Below, in pieces: positions 15,745-24,846 of a DNA stretch of 38,681 bases (positions within the stretch are counted from its first letter, which is position 1; the number at the start of each line of letters is the position of its first letter). The notes beneath the pieces were generated by a model. That model was not told the DNA's origin, did no database searches, and saw nothing but the letters and a program-made list of their open reading frames with translations. The stretch covers positions 1 to 38,681 of the forward strand of contig JAQGOE010000318.1 in assembly GCA_028293725.1 (NCBI GenBank), written 5' to 3'. Position numbers and translations under genes: made by a program. The stretch is from Gammaproteobacteria bacterium (GTDB lineage Bacteria > Pseudomonadota > Gammaproteobacteria > Steroidobacterales > Steroidobacteraceae).

Positions 15745-17139
15745 CTACTCCCCCGCATTCGGCTTGTTGGTGACAGGGTTCGCGTAGTGATACGGCACGA
15801 CCTGCAGCTTCGGGAAAGATTGATAGACGAGAGTCGGTGGCTGATCCGGTGGAATAGCGGTGCTGGGAGGATCCATCGCAATAGGCTTCGCAACCCACCC
15901 TTGCTCGTACTCACCCCAGAAAGTGACGTAGTAATGCAGCTTGCTGAACTTCCAGGTGCCCTTGTCGTTGACGTATTCGTTCTCGTAGACGCCACCGCCC
16001 CAGCGACCCTTGCCGTCGCGCGCCAGCTGCACATCACTGCGCCAGCGTGCCTTGGCCGTGCGGTTGTCCGCGGACACGTGGATGATCGGCTGCACCATCA
16101 CATAGTTGTTGAGCTGACCTTCCTCCAGCCCTGGCGGGCCCATCAGGGACAGGGCGCGCTCAACATGAGCATTGCCGATGTAAACACCGCTCTGTCCGAA
16201 CTCATAGGTTCCATTACGGCTGAATAAGGCAGCAGCCTTCTTCCACTGACCTTTGTCGATGTAGTAGCCGTACATCGCCTGCAGGTTTTCCAGCGCCCGA
16301 ACCGAGTGCGTGCGCGCCAATTGCAGTTCCTTCGCATCGGCCAGCGCTTCCAGCTTTCCCAGGGCGTCGTCGGCACGCTTGGGTGCATCGGCAGGCGGTC
16401 TGCTCTGAATGGCCCTGAGCGAGCCGTCCGCATAGTGGTAGGGGGGCACGAACACGGTGGGAAATGGATGGTACTGTTTGGGAGCCTGCGCGTCGGGCGG
16501 AAACTCCTTCGCGACCGCTGTTTGCCAGTCGCCGGTGACGGGCTTCAGCGCTGCCCAACCACCCTGGTACGGCGCCTCGAAGTTCTGGTAGTACCGGCGC
16601 GCGCCAATCTTCCACACGCCGCTTTCCTTCACATAGTCGTCTTCGATTACGGCATCGCCCCAGAGAGCTACCATTTTGTATTGGCCCAGCAGACCCCATT
16701 CACGCCAGCGCGCGTGAGCGCTATTGCCATCAGCCGCCACGGTCACCATCGGCTGCAGTTGCATGCGCAGGTTGAGCCGACCGAACGGCAGCCCGGGGCC
16801 GTCCGTCAGGCTGCCACCACCGTGACGAGTCAGTAACTCCCTGATGTGAGCCTTTCCCTTGTAAACGCCGTCGACACCCCATTGGAATGTCCCGTCGTCC
16901 GTGAAAAGGTCCGCGGCCTCGCCGAAAAAGCCTTTGTCAGTGTAGTAACCGAAGGCGCGACCCAGCCGCTGAACCTTCGTGATGGACTCGACGTAGCTCG
17001 TTTCCTCGGCGATCGCCTTGACGCGTGCTTTGAGCGCCGCGAGCCGTGCAGCGTCGTCTTTCGCGAACCCGCTGCTGCACAGAGCGAGCCCCACTAATAC
17101 GGTCAACGCCAGCGAAACTGCTTTAGAAGGAAAGGCCAT
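15745..17139 (-). CDS. Secreted protein with two tandem SnoaL-like (NTF2-fold) domains
   Basis: The 464-aa protein has a signal peptide (ALTVLVGLALCSSGFA) and a predicted helical segment. The first SnoaL-like domain spans about 55-200 (LGRAFGYYTDKGFFGEAADL) and the second about 285-435 (LQAMYGYYIDKGQWKKAAAL). Each is followed by a Pro/aromatic-rich tail. Both domains share the pattern YGYY-DKG...ALF...G-Y-GVY-G-AH with each other and with the downstream gene, so three copies exist in this two-gene operon. The export signal is unusual for this fold, which is mostly cytoplasmic. Possible roles are ligand binding or isomerisation outside the inner membrane (inference). Confidence 0.87.
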   Translation of the reverse strand: MAFPSKAVSLALTVLVGLALCSSGFAKDDAARLAALKARVKAIAEETSYVESITKVQRLGRAFGYYTDKGFFGEAADLFTDDGTFQWGVDGVYKGKAHIRELLTRHGGGSLTDGPGLPFGRLNLRMQLQPMVTVAADGNSAHARWREWGLLGQYKMVALWGDAVIEDDYVKESGVWKIGARRYYQNFEAPYQGGWAALKPVTGDWQTAVAKEFPPDAQAPKQYHPFPTVFVPPYHYADGSLRAIQSRPPADAPKRADDALGKLEALADAKELQLARTHSVRALENLQAMYGYYIDKGQWKKAAALFSRNGTYEFGQSGVYIGNAHVERALSLMGPPGLEEGQLNNYVMVQPIIHVSADNRTAKARWRSDVQLARDGKGRWGGGVYENEYVNDKGTWKFSKLHYYVTFWGEYEQGWVAKPIAMDPPSTAIPPDQPPTLVYQSFPKLQVVPYHYANPVTNKPNAGE

Positions 17140-17395
17140 CGGCGGGCACCCCAGTTGCTCTCTTTTTGAGGAAGCGTACGACTATCACAAGCCGCTGCTT
17201 CCTGCTTTGCTGAGCTGGAAGGGGCACGCAAATACACCCCTCTCGCGGCCGTTCGCCTTCCTTTACCTAATCCTCGCGCCAGCCCTTGCTGACACCGCCC
17301 GGCCGACGGGTTCGCGTCCGTGATAGACGAACCCAACGGCTTGTATTCTCCTTGAGGCGCTCGAGGGAAGTCCCTCCTGCCCAAACGGAGCAATC
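17140..17395. other. Divergent intergenic region
   Basis: These 256 bp separate the SnoaL-like operon (minus) from the PQQ dehydrogenase gene (plus) and must hold both promoters. ACGGAG at 17384-17389 is the plus-strand ribosome-binding site. I found no strong palindrome, no convincing sigma-70 pair and no small gene here. Confidence 0.6.
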
Positions 17396-18724
17396 ATGAC
17401 TGACCTGCGTAGGTACGCGCCTGCGATCGCAGCGGCGCTCCTGGGATTTGCCACCCATTCCCTCGCCGTCGCGGCGGCACCTCCCGCCTCGAAATCTCCA
17501 CCCAACAATTTCACGGCCGACGAGCAAACGCCGGCGGTGATGGCGAAGCCCAAACCGGCATTTGCCGGTCAAACCGAGGCACCCGCGCGCAAGTCCACCA
17601 CCCGCTTCAAGGTGGAGCCTGTCGCCACGGATCTGTCATCGCCCTGGTCGCTTGCGTTCCTCCCCGACGGCAAAATGCTGGTCACGGAGCTCAGAGGCAC
17701 GATGCAGGTCATCAACCAGGCGGGGGTGCACTCACCCGTGGAGGGCATTCCTCCGGTCAAGATCGTTGCGGCCCAGGGTCTGCACGACGTCGTGCTGGAT
17801 CCGGGTTTCGCGCACAACCGCCTGATTTACTTTTCCTACTTCGCGCCGCCCCCGGGCGAGCCTGCCGCCTCTTGGCCGAATACCTTCTTCTACGACCGGG
17901 TCTTCAATCTTTCGGTCGCCGAGCGGCGCAGATTGCGCCTCGGGATGGAGCAGGTGGCGCGGGGGCGCCTCAGCGAGGACCAGACACGGCTCGAAGATGT
18001 CGCGGTCATCCTGCAAGGCGTCGAGCGGCGGCTGGCCTTCGCACCTGACGGAACGCTCTTTGCAACGGGTGCCGACCGCTTCCGCTTTTACAACGGTGAT
18101 TTGAGCGGCGGCAGAAACAGCTATGAGAGCGATCTCACCATCCGCAAGAATTTTGCCGGCCGGATCAGCCGAATTAACACCGACGGCACCATTCCGAAGG
18201 ACAATCCTTTCCTGGACGAGCCCCTGGTGCCACCGGATGTTTACGCGTTCGGGGTCCGCGACCCGGAAGGTGCGGCGATCAATCCCAAGACAGGAGAGTT
18301 GTGGGAGGTGGAGCACGGCCCGGCCGGCGGCGACGAACTCAACATCATCCGCGCCGGACGTGATTATGGCTGGCCCGTCATCTCCTATGGACAGCAGTAC
18401 ACGACGGGAAAGCCGGTGGGCTCGGGTCGTTCGACGCAGCAGGGCATGGAGCAACCCATCTACTTTTGGTTTCCGGACGTCGCGCCATCCGGGATGTTGT
18501 TCTACACCGGCGACCGATTCCCGGAATGGAAAGGCAATCTGTTCGTCGGCTCCCTCGCGGGTCGTGCGCTCATGCGGCTGGTCCTCGACGGTGATCGTGT
18601 CGTCGGGGAAGAGCGCCTTCTAACCGAGCGGAATCAACGCATCCGCGATGTCCGACAGAGTCCGGACGGCACGATCTACGTGTTGTCCGGCGACTCGCTG
18701 CTCAGACTCGTCCCCGCGAGCTGA
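17396..18724 (+). CDS. Periplasmic PQQ-dependent sugar dehydrogenase (GSDH family)
   Basis: The 442-aa protein has a signal peptide (residues about 7-27) and a six-bladed propeller of the soluble glucose/aldose-sugar dehydrogenase family: LSSPWSLAFLPDGKMLVTE, QGLHDVVLDPGF with candidate catalytic H130, and EHGPAGGDELNII (E306-H307), the most diagnostic segment. It oxidises a sugar or sugar-like alcohol outside the cytoplasm using PQQ. An unusual charged insert (about 165-205, rich in Arg/Glu) sits between blades. The usual RNPQG motif is RDPEG here. No PQQ synthesis genes are present in the window. It is convergent with the AraC gene across only 9 bp. Confidence 0.9.
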   Translation: MTDLRRYAPAIAAALLGFATHSLAVAAAPPASKSPPNNFTADEQTPAVMAKPKPAFAGQTEAPARKSTTRFKVEPVATDLSSPWSLAFLPDGKMLVTELRGTMQVINQAGVHSPVEGIPPVKIVAAQGLHDVVLDPGFAHNRLIYFSYFAPPPGEPAASWPNTFFYDRVFNLSVAERRRLRLGMEQVARGRLSEDQTRLEDVAVILQGVERRLAFAPDGTLFATGADRFRFYNGDLSGGRNSYESDLTIRKNFAGRISRINTDGTIPKDNPFLDEPLVPPDVYAFGVRDPEGAAINPKTGELWEVEHGPAGGDELNIIRAGRDYGWPVISYGQQYTTGKPVGSGRSTQQGMEQPIYFWFPDVAPSGMLFYTGDRFPEWKGNLFVGSLAGRALMRLVLDGDRVVGEERLLTERNQRIRDVRQSPDGTIYVLSGDSLLRLVPAS

Positions 18725-18733
18725 GCGCGGGCA

Positions 18734-19711
18734 TCAACCCGAACCCGTCTCGGGATCGAGTCGCTCCTCATTGCGGAAGGTGCGCGGCGAAACGCCATAG
18801 AACTGTTTGAATTCACTGGAGAAGTGCGGCGAGCTGTTGAAGCCGCAACCGAAAGCGATCTCGGTGATCGTACGCGTGCTGTGCGTCGGGTCGCGCAACA
18901 GTACGGCGGCGGCCGCGAGCCGACACGTGCGCAGATATTCCGACGGCGTCGTGCAATCGGCCTTGAATGCCATTTGTACGTAGCGTCGCGATACTTGCAG
19001 GTGGTCGGCGATTGTGGCCATAGACATGTCCGGGCGCGCGAAGTGCTGTTCGATGAAGGCACGTGCCTGGGCACGGCGTATCTCCAGGTGACTCCTGTGA
19101 GGGCGCTTGGTGTTGGCTGCACCGCTCACCGGCACCATCGAGAGCGTCTGAAGGACGGCGCGGACCAGGTCGGGACCGAGTTCCCTGAAGCGGCCGACGC
19201 AAGCGATGCTCCAGGCTGATTCGAACATGGTCCGAAGGACCGCATCCAGGCCGTAGGGCAGGTTCAGATGGCGCGCGCGCAGATCGGCGGCGTGCGGCAG
19301 GTACTCGTCGACGAGTTTGGCGTCCATGACCAGACACGTGGTGGTGAACTCATGCGGTACCAGCCACTCGTTGGCCATATCCGAGGTGAGGATCACGAAT
19401 TCATCTGGCGATAGATCGATGGAATCCCGACCCCGGAGTCGCAGCCGCGACGACTGATCCGCCTGCCACAAGTAGTACTTCGCACACTCCCGCGGACGCG
19501 GAGTGCGATTCTCGAGATACAACGGTGACATGTGGGACCGCGAGATATCCACCCCGTCGGCGCTCGCCCATTTCAGGACCGCCGGCCGATGCTGTGGCCC
19601 CACAGGTTGCACATAGTGCGGCCCGTCGAAGTTCTCGGAAATAGCGTCGCTGATACAGCGAAAGCGCTCCACCAGCTTCGGCTGTCCCGCCTCAAACGTA
19701 CGTAACGTCAT
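18734..19711 (-). CDS. AraC family transcriptional regulator
   Basis: The 325-aa protein has an N-terminal ligand-binding region of the AraC-binding-like type (about 50-190: YYLWQADQSSRLRLRGRDSI, DLSPDEFVILTSD). The double helix-turn-helix follows at about 220-315 (MSMATIADHLQVSRRYVQMA, TITEIAFGCGFNSSPHFSSE, FKQFYGVSPRTFRNE). It is divergent from the TonB receptor gene, and local control of that gene is likely. A GTTAGC direct/inverted repeat lies between them. Ligand unknown. Confidence 0.93.
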   Translation of the reverse strand: MTLRTFEAGQPKLVERFRCISDAISENFDGPHYVQPVGPQHRPAVLKWASADGVDISRSHMSPLYLENRTPRPRECAKYYLWQADQSSRLRLRGRDSIDLSPDEFVILTSDMANEWLVPHEFTTTCLVMDAKLVDEYLPHAADLRARHLNLPYGLDAVLRTMFESAWSIACVGRFRELGPDLVRAVLQTLSMVPVSGAANTKRPHRSHLEIRRAQARAFIEQHFARPDMSMATIADHLQVSRRYVQMAFKADCTTPSEYLRTCRLAAAAVLLRDPTHSTRTITEIAFGCGFNSSPHFSSEFKQFYGVSPRTFRNEERLDPETGSG

Positions 19712-19737
19712 GGCTCGCCCCCCCCAGGATCAGTCTA

Positions 19738-19755
19738 GTTAGCGTTAGCCCTAAC
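19738..19755. promoter_or_regulatory. Candidate AraC operator between regulator and TonB receptor
   Basis: GTTAGC-GTTAGC-CCTAAC contains two adjacent direct GTTAGC copies followed by an inverted CTAAC. It lies in the 167-bp divergent region, 27 bp upstream of the AraC start. The position suits autoregulation or divergent control. Only one such block was found. Confidence 0.35.
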
Positions 19756-19878
19756 AGCAAGCAAGCGCCGGCAACACGCTTCGCGGCGCCTTAAGCCGAT
19801 TCGCGTCACCGTAAGCAGGACGGCCCGCCGCCTCGCTAGGATTGAGGTTGAGGCAATTCGTTTGAGGGGGGGTTGCTG

Positions 19879-22248
19879 ATGTCGCACCGACGCACGAGGG
19901 GCGCAACGAGACGCCTTGGGCGGCTGGCTGGGCCGGCTATTCTGACGCTCAGTCGAGCAGTTCTCCCCGCCGCGGGGGCCGAAGCGGATCCGGAGGTCAG
20001 GCCGGACACGTCAGCGGGGCTCGCTGAGGTCGTCGTGACCGCGCAATTCAGGCGCGAAAACGCGCAGACCACCCCGATTGCCCTCACGGCAATCGATGCG
20101 GCTGCGATGTCCGCCCAGGGAATGACCAATCTCGCGGACGCTGCGAACGAGGCGCCTAGCGTCTTCATCGCACCGGCCGCGTACGGCTTCGGGCAGTCGG
20201 CGAGCGTGACGATTCGCGGCGTTGGGCAGGCCGATCCCCATATCGCTCTGGAACCCGGCGTCGGCATCTACATCGACGACGTCTACTACGGCATGCTCTC
20301 GGGATCGATATTCGAGCTTCTCGACGCCAGTCGCGTCGAGATCCTGCGCGGCCCCCAGGGAACGCTCGAGGGGAAGAACTCGATCGGCGGGTCCGTCAAA
20401 CTGTTCTCGACCACACCCGGCCCACAGCCCAACGGATATGTTGAAGCCGGGTACGGAGACTTCAATCACTTCGTTGCCCGCGCCGCCACCAGCTTCACAC
20501 TGCTTCCTGACACGCTGTATGCGCGCGTGTCGGTCGGCGCGATTCGGCAAAGCGGCTATTTAACCGAGCTCGACTACACCTGCGCGACCGGCCAGCCGCT
20601 CAACCTGGGACCTGGCCTGAGTGGGTCGCAACGACAGACCACGAACTGCAAGATCGGTGAGGAAGGCGGGAAAGACGTCGTGACGGGTCGCGCCGCGCTG
20701 CGTTGGATTCCGAACGCGCAGCTCGAAAACACGCTCACACTGGACGTGACGCAGGATCATTCGGAGAACCCCGCCGGCAAGCTGCTCTTCCAGTCGCCGC
20801 TGTGGGCTGGAACAGCCAACTTCATCACCGGCCCTTCGAGCTACACCAACTATGAGACCAACCTGAGTCGCCCCACGGGCACGGGCGCATCCGCGAATCA
20901 ACCCTATCCCATGCCGAAAACCTCGCCGCTGGATGCATGGGGTGTTTCCAACAACCTGGACCTGAAGATCAACGATGCACTGGAGCTCCGCTCGATTACG
21001 GGCTACCGGGACGAGAAAACGGTGTTTTCCCAGCAGACGGACGCCTCGCCCGCGAGCCTCGCCGATCAGCTCTGGAGCATGCAGACCAAACAGGTCACCC
21101 AGGAGCTGCGGCTGCTCGGAAACGTAGGCAAGCTGGTGGATTGGACGGTCGGCGGTTTCTACTACAACGCCCATGGCCTCTCCTCCGGTCGAATCGATAT
21201 CCCGGGCGGGTTCGCACTCGGGGGTGGCGGACTGGATCTGGATTTCCTGCTCAACGACCCCGTGCACACCCGCTCGGAATCCGGCTTCGCCCACGTCGTC
21301 CTGCATCCGGTCGAAAAACTGAACGTGACAGTCGCGGCTCGTTATACGGATGATTTGAAGGCGTTCACCTTCAATCGCCTGGGCCTGGACCTGCTGCCCT
21401 ATCCCCCTCTGGCTTCGCTGGTGAACGTAACGGACTCCTTCAAAGGAACCCGATGGGATTATCGTGCCGCGGTGGACTACCGATGGACCGACGCGCTGAT
21501 GACGTATGCGCAGGTTTCCACCGGCTATAAAGGCGGCGGCATCAACCCGCGGCCGTACTTCGTCTCCCAGGTACAGCAATTCAACCCGGAGACGCTGCTG
21601 ACCTACGAAATCGGCTTCAAGAGCGAGTTCTTCGAACACCGCGCGCGTATCAACCTGTCAGCGTACGACAGCAAGTACAAAGACATCCAACTCCAGTTGC
21701 TGAGCTGTGACAAATTCTCGCCGTTCGCCGGGGCGCCGTGTGCGATGACGGCCAACGTGGGTGACGCGACCGTAAAAGGCCTGGAATTCGAAGCGCAGTT
21801 GCGTCCGACCGAGCAACTCAACTTCGACGCTTCGATCGGCTACACGGATTTCCAATACACCCGCACGGACCCGAGCTCCGGGGTAACCCGCGGCATGCAG
21901 AACGTCTACGCGCCGAAATTTACCGCCTCAGCCGGCATTCAGTACGCCTTCGAGTTAGCCAGCGGCAGCTCGATCACCCCGCGAATCGACTACAACTACC
22001 GCTCGGAGATCTGGACGCAGCCCGTGAACGCCCCGACCAATCGCATCGGCGGCGTGGGCCTCGCCAATGCCCGCTTGATGTGGCAAGACTCCAGGAAAGA
22101 GTGGCAAGCGGCCCTGTCGGTCACCAACCTCACGGACAAGTTCTACTATGTCAGCCAGAATGACGATTCCGGCGTACCATACTTCGCGCTGTGGGCGCAG
22201 CCTGGGCCGCCGCGCGAGTTCCTGATTTCGGTGAAGCGCTCATTCTGA
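19879..22248 (+). CDS. TonB-dependent outer-membrane receptor
   Basis: The 789-aa protein has a signal-like N-terminus, then a TonB-box-like EVVVTAQ and a plug domain (about 50-165: SVTIRGVGQADPHIALEPGV, GIYIDDVYYG, DASRVEILRGPQGTLEGKNS). A 22-strand-type barrel ends in ISVKRSF with the terminal Phe required for assembly. The barrel pattern is that of the TonB receptors common in catabolic sphingomonads and Steroidobacter-like bacteria, which take up hydrophobic or glycosidic substrates. ATG 19879 follows GAGGGGGGG at 19864-19872 and is preferred over TTG 19873. It is divergent from an AraC regulator and its stop is 3 bp from an ABC ATPase remnant. Ligand unknown. Confidence 0.95.
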   Translation: MSHRRTRGATRRLGRLAGPAILTLSRAVLPAAGAEADPEVRPDTSAGLAEVVVTAQFRRENAQTTPIALTAIDAAAMSAQGMTNLADAANEAPSVFIAPAAYGFGQSASVTIRGVGQADPHIALEPGVGIYIDDVYYGMLSGSIFELLDASRVEILRGPQGTLEGKNSIGGSVKLFSTTPGPQPNGYVEAGYGDFNHFVARAATSFTLLPDTLYARVSVGAIRQSGYLTELDYTCATGQPLNLGPGLSGSQRQTTNCKIGEEGGKDVVTGRAALRWIPNAQLENTLTLDVTQDHSENPAGKLLFQSPLWAGTANFITGPSSYTNYETNLSRPTGTGASANQPYPMPKTSPLDAWGVSNNLDLKINDALELRSITGYRDEKTVFSQQTDASPASLADQLWSMQTKQVTQELRLLGNVGKLVDWTVGGFYYNAHGLSSGRIDIPGGFALGGGGLDLDFLLNDPVHTRSESGFAHVVLHPVEKLNVTVAARYTDDLKAFTFNRLGLDLLPYPPLASLVNVTDSFKGTRWDYRAAVDYRWTDALMTYAQVSTGYKGGGINPRPYFVSQVQQFNPETLLTYEIGFKSEFFEHRARINLSAYDSKYKDIQLQLLSCDKFSPFAGAPCAMTANVGDATVKGLEFEAQLRPTEQLNFDASIGYTDFQYTRTDPSSGVTRGMQNVYAPKFTASAGIQYAFELASGSSITPRIDYNYRSEIWTQPVNAPTNRIGGVGLANARLMWQDSRKEWQAALSVTNLTDKFYYVSQNDDSGVPYFALWAQPGPPREFLISVKRSF

Positions 22249-22380
22249 CAACGCGCGACGCCGCTTTGCGACGAGCCGAGCGGCGGTCTCGACCGGGACC
22301 CCGCCCAGAACATTCCGGGCCTTGTACAGTCTCTCCACCGTCAACACGACAAGATCATCGACGGCGGCGAGATCTGCTGC
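22249..22380 (+). pseudogene. Remnant of a MacB/LolD-like ABC transporter ATPase
   Basis: Between the TonB stop and the first permease ATG, in the permease's own frame, the sequence reads QRATPLCDEPSGGLDRDPAQ and then NIPGLVQSLHRQHDKIIDGG. This matches the Walker B and D-loop region of MacB-type ATPases (LLCDEPTG-LDR...LL-LH-HGK-I). It then jumps to what looks like the protein's end (DGGEICC). The Walker A, signature and H-loop parts are missing. The fragment is 44 codons with no start codon of its own. It implies that an ATPase gene once preceded the permeases and was deleted from both ends. Confidence 0.7.
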
Positions 22381-23526
22381 ATGAAGTATCTGCCCCTCAT
22401 CTGGTCCGGCATCTGGCGCAAGCGCGGCCGGACGATACTGATCATGTTGCAGATCGCCGTGGCCTTTGCATTGTTTGGCGTCTTGCAGGGCATGAAAACA
22501 GGGGTGGACCAGGCGATTGCCAACACCCGCGCCGATGTACTTTATGTGGGTCCCAGCGCCTTCGGCGCGGCGCCTCTGCCCCGCGCCTATCTCGAGCGAC
22601 TGCGGGCGATGCCCGGCGTGAAGGCGGCGACGTTCGCCGACGGCTTGCTCGGAACCTATCAAAAGCCAACCCAGGTGGTCTACGTCCTGGGGCTCGCCCC
22701 TGACAACATCTGGCTAACACTGGCACCGGAGATATTGAAGGTGTCGCCCAAGGACCTGGAATCTCTAAGGAGGGTCCGCACGGGAGTATTGATCAGTACC
22801 GATATAGCCAAGCAATACGGCTGGCACGTCGGCGACCGGATTCCTTTGATGTCAGCGACCTTGCAGACCAGTGGCTCCGGTGAATGGACCTTCGACATCG
22901 TGGGCACATTTACAGCTCATGAGATCTCAGCCGGTAGCTACATCGTGGGGAACTACTCCTACATCGACGAAGCACGCGTGGCCCACAAGGGAACTGTCCG
23001 AAATTTCTACGTCGAAGTCTCCGATCCAACGCAAGCGGCGGCAATGTCCGAGACGATAGACCGCGCCTTCGCCAACTCGTCCGGCGAGACCAGGTCGGCA
23101 TCCTTTCGAGAGAATGCACAGCAACAGTTGCAATCGATCGGCGATCTGAGTTTTGTCATCCGCGCCATTGTCAGCGCCGTGCTCGCGGCTATTCTGTTCT
23201 CCAACGCCACCATGATCATGCAGTCGATTCGCGAGCGGACACCCGAGCTGGCGGTGCTCAAGACATTGGGATTCACGGATCGGGCGGTGTTCTTCCTGAT
23301 CCTCGCCGAGGCCATCCTCGTTTGCATCGTGGCTGCCGCCATTGGCCTCGCGCTCGCCCTGGTTGCCTTCCCCTACGCAGGTAAATATGTACCGGGCCTG
23401 TCGATGCCGGCCGTGGTCATCGAGATTGGCCTGTTGGCGGCTGTGGGCGTTGCGCTCGTCAGCGCGGCCGTCCCGGCCGTGCGAGCGGCTCGATTGGAGA
23501 TCGTAGACGCGTTGGCGGGGCGGTGA
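22381..23526 (+). CDS. ABC transporter permease, FtsX/MacB type (first of two)
   Basis: The 381-aa protein has one N-terminal membrane helix (about 18-36), a large MacB-like periplasmic domain (about 40-255) and three C-terminal helices. The FtsX-like segment includes SIRERTPELAVLKTLGFTDR, and the end reads PAVRAARLEIVDALAGR. Such permeases need a LolD/MacB-like ATPase, but only a remnant of one is present just upstream. It is 9 bp from the second permease. It may use an ATPase encoded elsewhere or be on the way to inactivation. Confidence 0.9.
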   Translation: MKYLPLIWSGIWRKRGRTILIMLQIAVAFALFGVLQGMKTGVDQAIANTRADVLYVGPSAFGAAPLPRAYLERLRAMPGVKAATFADGLLGTYQKPTQVVYVLGLAPDNIWLTLAPEILKVSPKDLESLRRVRTGVLISTDIAKQYGWHVGDRIPLMSATLQTSGSGEWTFDIVGTFTAHEISAGSYIVGNYSYIDEARVAHKGTVRNFYVEVSDPTQAAAMSETIDRAFANSSGETRSASFRENAQQQLQSIGDLSFVIRAIVSAVLAAILFSNATMIMQSIRERTPELAVLKTLGFTDRAVFFLILAEAILVCIVAAAIGLALALVAFPYAGKYVPGLSMPAVVIEIGLLAAVGVALVSAAVPAVRAARLEIVDALAGR

Positions 23527-23535
23527 CAGATCACC

Positions 23536-24705
23536 ATGCGGTTCATCAAACAGTTGTTGGCGCTCATTCAAATGAACCTGGCGGGCATCCCGGCGCGGCT
23601 CGGGCCGGTGCTCACGCTAGTGCTGGGTGTGACCTGCGCCGTGGGAGTGCTGGTGTCCATGCTCGCGATGGGTGTTGGCGCTCGGCGCCAGGCTTTGGGC
23701 AACGTCAACGACAGTCGCGTGATCCTCATGAGCGTGGGTGCACAGGGACCGATGCAGAGCGACATCCCGAAGGACACAGCCGCCCTCATCCGCGATTTGC
23801 CCGATATTCGCCGCGGCGCCAACCAGGAGCCCATTGCAGTGTCGATGGCCCTGATTTTCACGGGGGCGGAAAGGAAGGCAGGCGGTAGCCGGACCTACTT
23901 TCCCCTGGCAGGGGTGAGCTCCGGATTTACCGACCTGGTGCCGGAGTTACATCTGACAGCGGGGCGCATGTTTCGGCCGGGATTGAATGAGCTCGTCGCG
24001 AATGACCTCTGCGCTCGTCAATACAAGGGCTTTGAGATAGGCGACAAGCGCACCCTTCACGGCGGCGACTGGGTCATCGTGGGCCACTTCGTACTGGGGA
24101 GCGCTCAAGGATCGTGCCTCGTATACGGTGATGCCGAGAGCGTCCTCTCGGTGTTTGGCCGTGGCAGCTACAACGAACTGCTGGTCATGCTCCAGTCGCC
24201 CGCGGCATTCGCGCACTTCGCGAACGCGGTGAAAACCAATCCAACCCTGCGCCTGGATGTCAAACACGAAAAAGAAGTGCTGGAGGATCAGTTCAAGCAG
24301 CTCAACGGCATCCTGAATTTCGCGAGCTACTTCGTGGGTGCCATCATGGCCATTGGCGCAACCCTGGGCGCCGTGAATTCGCTCTACGCGATTGTCGACA
24401 GCCGGCGTCGGGAACTGGCCACTCTGAGGGCCATTGGATTCGGCGGCGCCCCGATCGTGGCCGGTGTGATCACCGAGTCGATCGTGTTGGCGATTCCAGG
24501 CGCCCTGCTCGGCGCCGGGATTGCGTGGCTGTTCTTCAGTGGCCTATCCGCCAGCACCTTCGGTTTTTCCTTCCAACTTGCGGTAACCCCGTCGCTGGTT
24601 GCGGTGGGCATTACCTGGGCGCTGATCATGGGGTTGCTCGGAAGCCTGTTACCCGCGCTACGCGCGGCACGAATGCCTGTTACCACGGCCCTGCGCGCAA
24701 CCTGA
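23536..24705 (+). CDS. ABC transporter permease, FtsX/MacB type (second of two)
   Basis: The 389-aa protein has the same plan as its neighbour: an N-terminal helix (about 23-45), a periplasmic domain, and three C-terminal helices with VDSRRRELATLRAIGFGGAP and PALRAARMPVTTALRAT. It probably forms a heterodimer with the first permease. No membrane-fusion protein or ATPase gene is next to it. Immediately downstream is the truncated end of a minus-strand SDR gene, indicating a junction. Confidence 0.9.
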   Translation: MRFIKQLLALIQMNLAGIPARLGPVLTLVLGVTCAVGVLVSMLAMGVGARRQALGNVNDSRVILMSVGAQGPMQSDIPKDTAALIRDLPDIRRGANQEPIAVSMALIFTGAERKAGGSRTYFPLAGVSSGFTDLVPELHLTAGRMFRPGLNELVANDLCARQYKGFEIGDKRTLHGGDWVIVGHFVLGSAQGSCLVYGDAESVLSVFGRGSYNELLVMLQSPAAFAHFANAVKTNPTLRLDVKHEKEVLEDQFKQLNGILNFASYFVGAIMAIGATLGAVNSLYAIVDSRRRELATLRAIGFGGAPIVAGVITESIVLAIPGALLGAGIAWLFFSGLSASTFGFSFQLAVTPSLVAVGITWALIMGLLGSLLPALRAARMPVTTALRAT

Positions 24706-24741
24706 CTACTGAAGCCATCCGCGCATCCTCTTGAATTCTGT

Positions 24742-24846
24742 TCACAAGGCGATCGGAATAACGGCGAAAGCGCGCGCGATACCTTTTCCGATACCTCGCT
24801 CGGCACCGGTAACCAACACGGATCTCCCTTTGAGCTCTGTCGTCAC
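24742..24846 (-). pseudogene. Truncated N-terminus of a short-chain dehydrogenase (SDR)
   Basis: On the minus strand, GTG 24846-24844 overlaps the stop of the alpha/beta hydrolase gene. It opens a 34-codon frame containing LKGRSVLVTGAERGIGKGIA, the classic SDR cofactor motif TGxxxGIG, then RAFAVIPIAL and a TGA. The remaining roughly 215 residues expected for an SDR are absent; the sequence runs into the end of the ABC permease gene. This is a broken gene formerly coupled to the hydrolase. Confidence 0.75.

Noticed and set aside
20560..21639. 359-codon minus-strand frame inside the TonB receptor gene
   Set aside because: It overlaps the barrel-coding part of an unambiguous receptor and encodes no recognisable domain.
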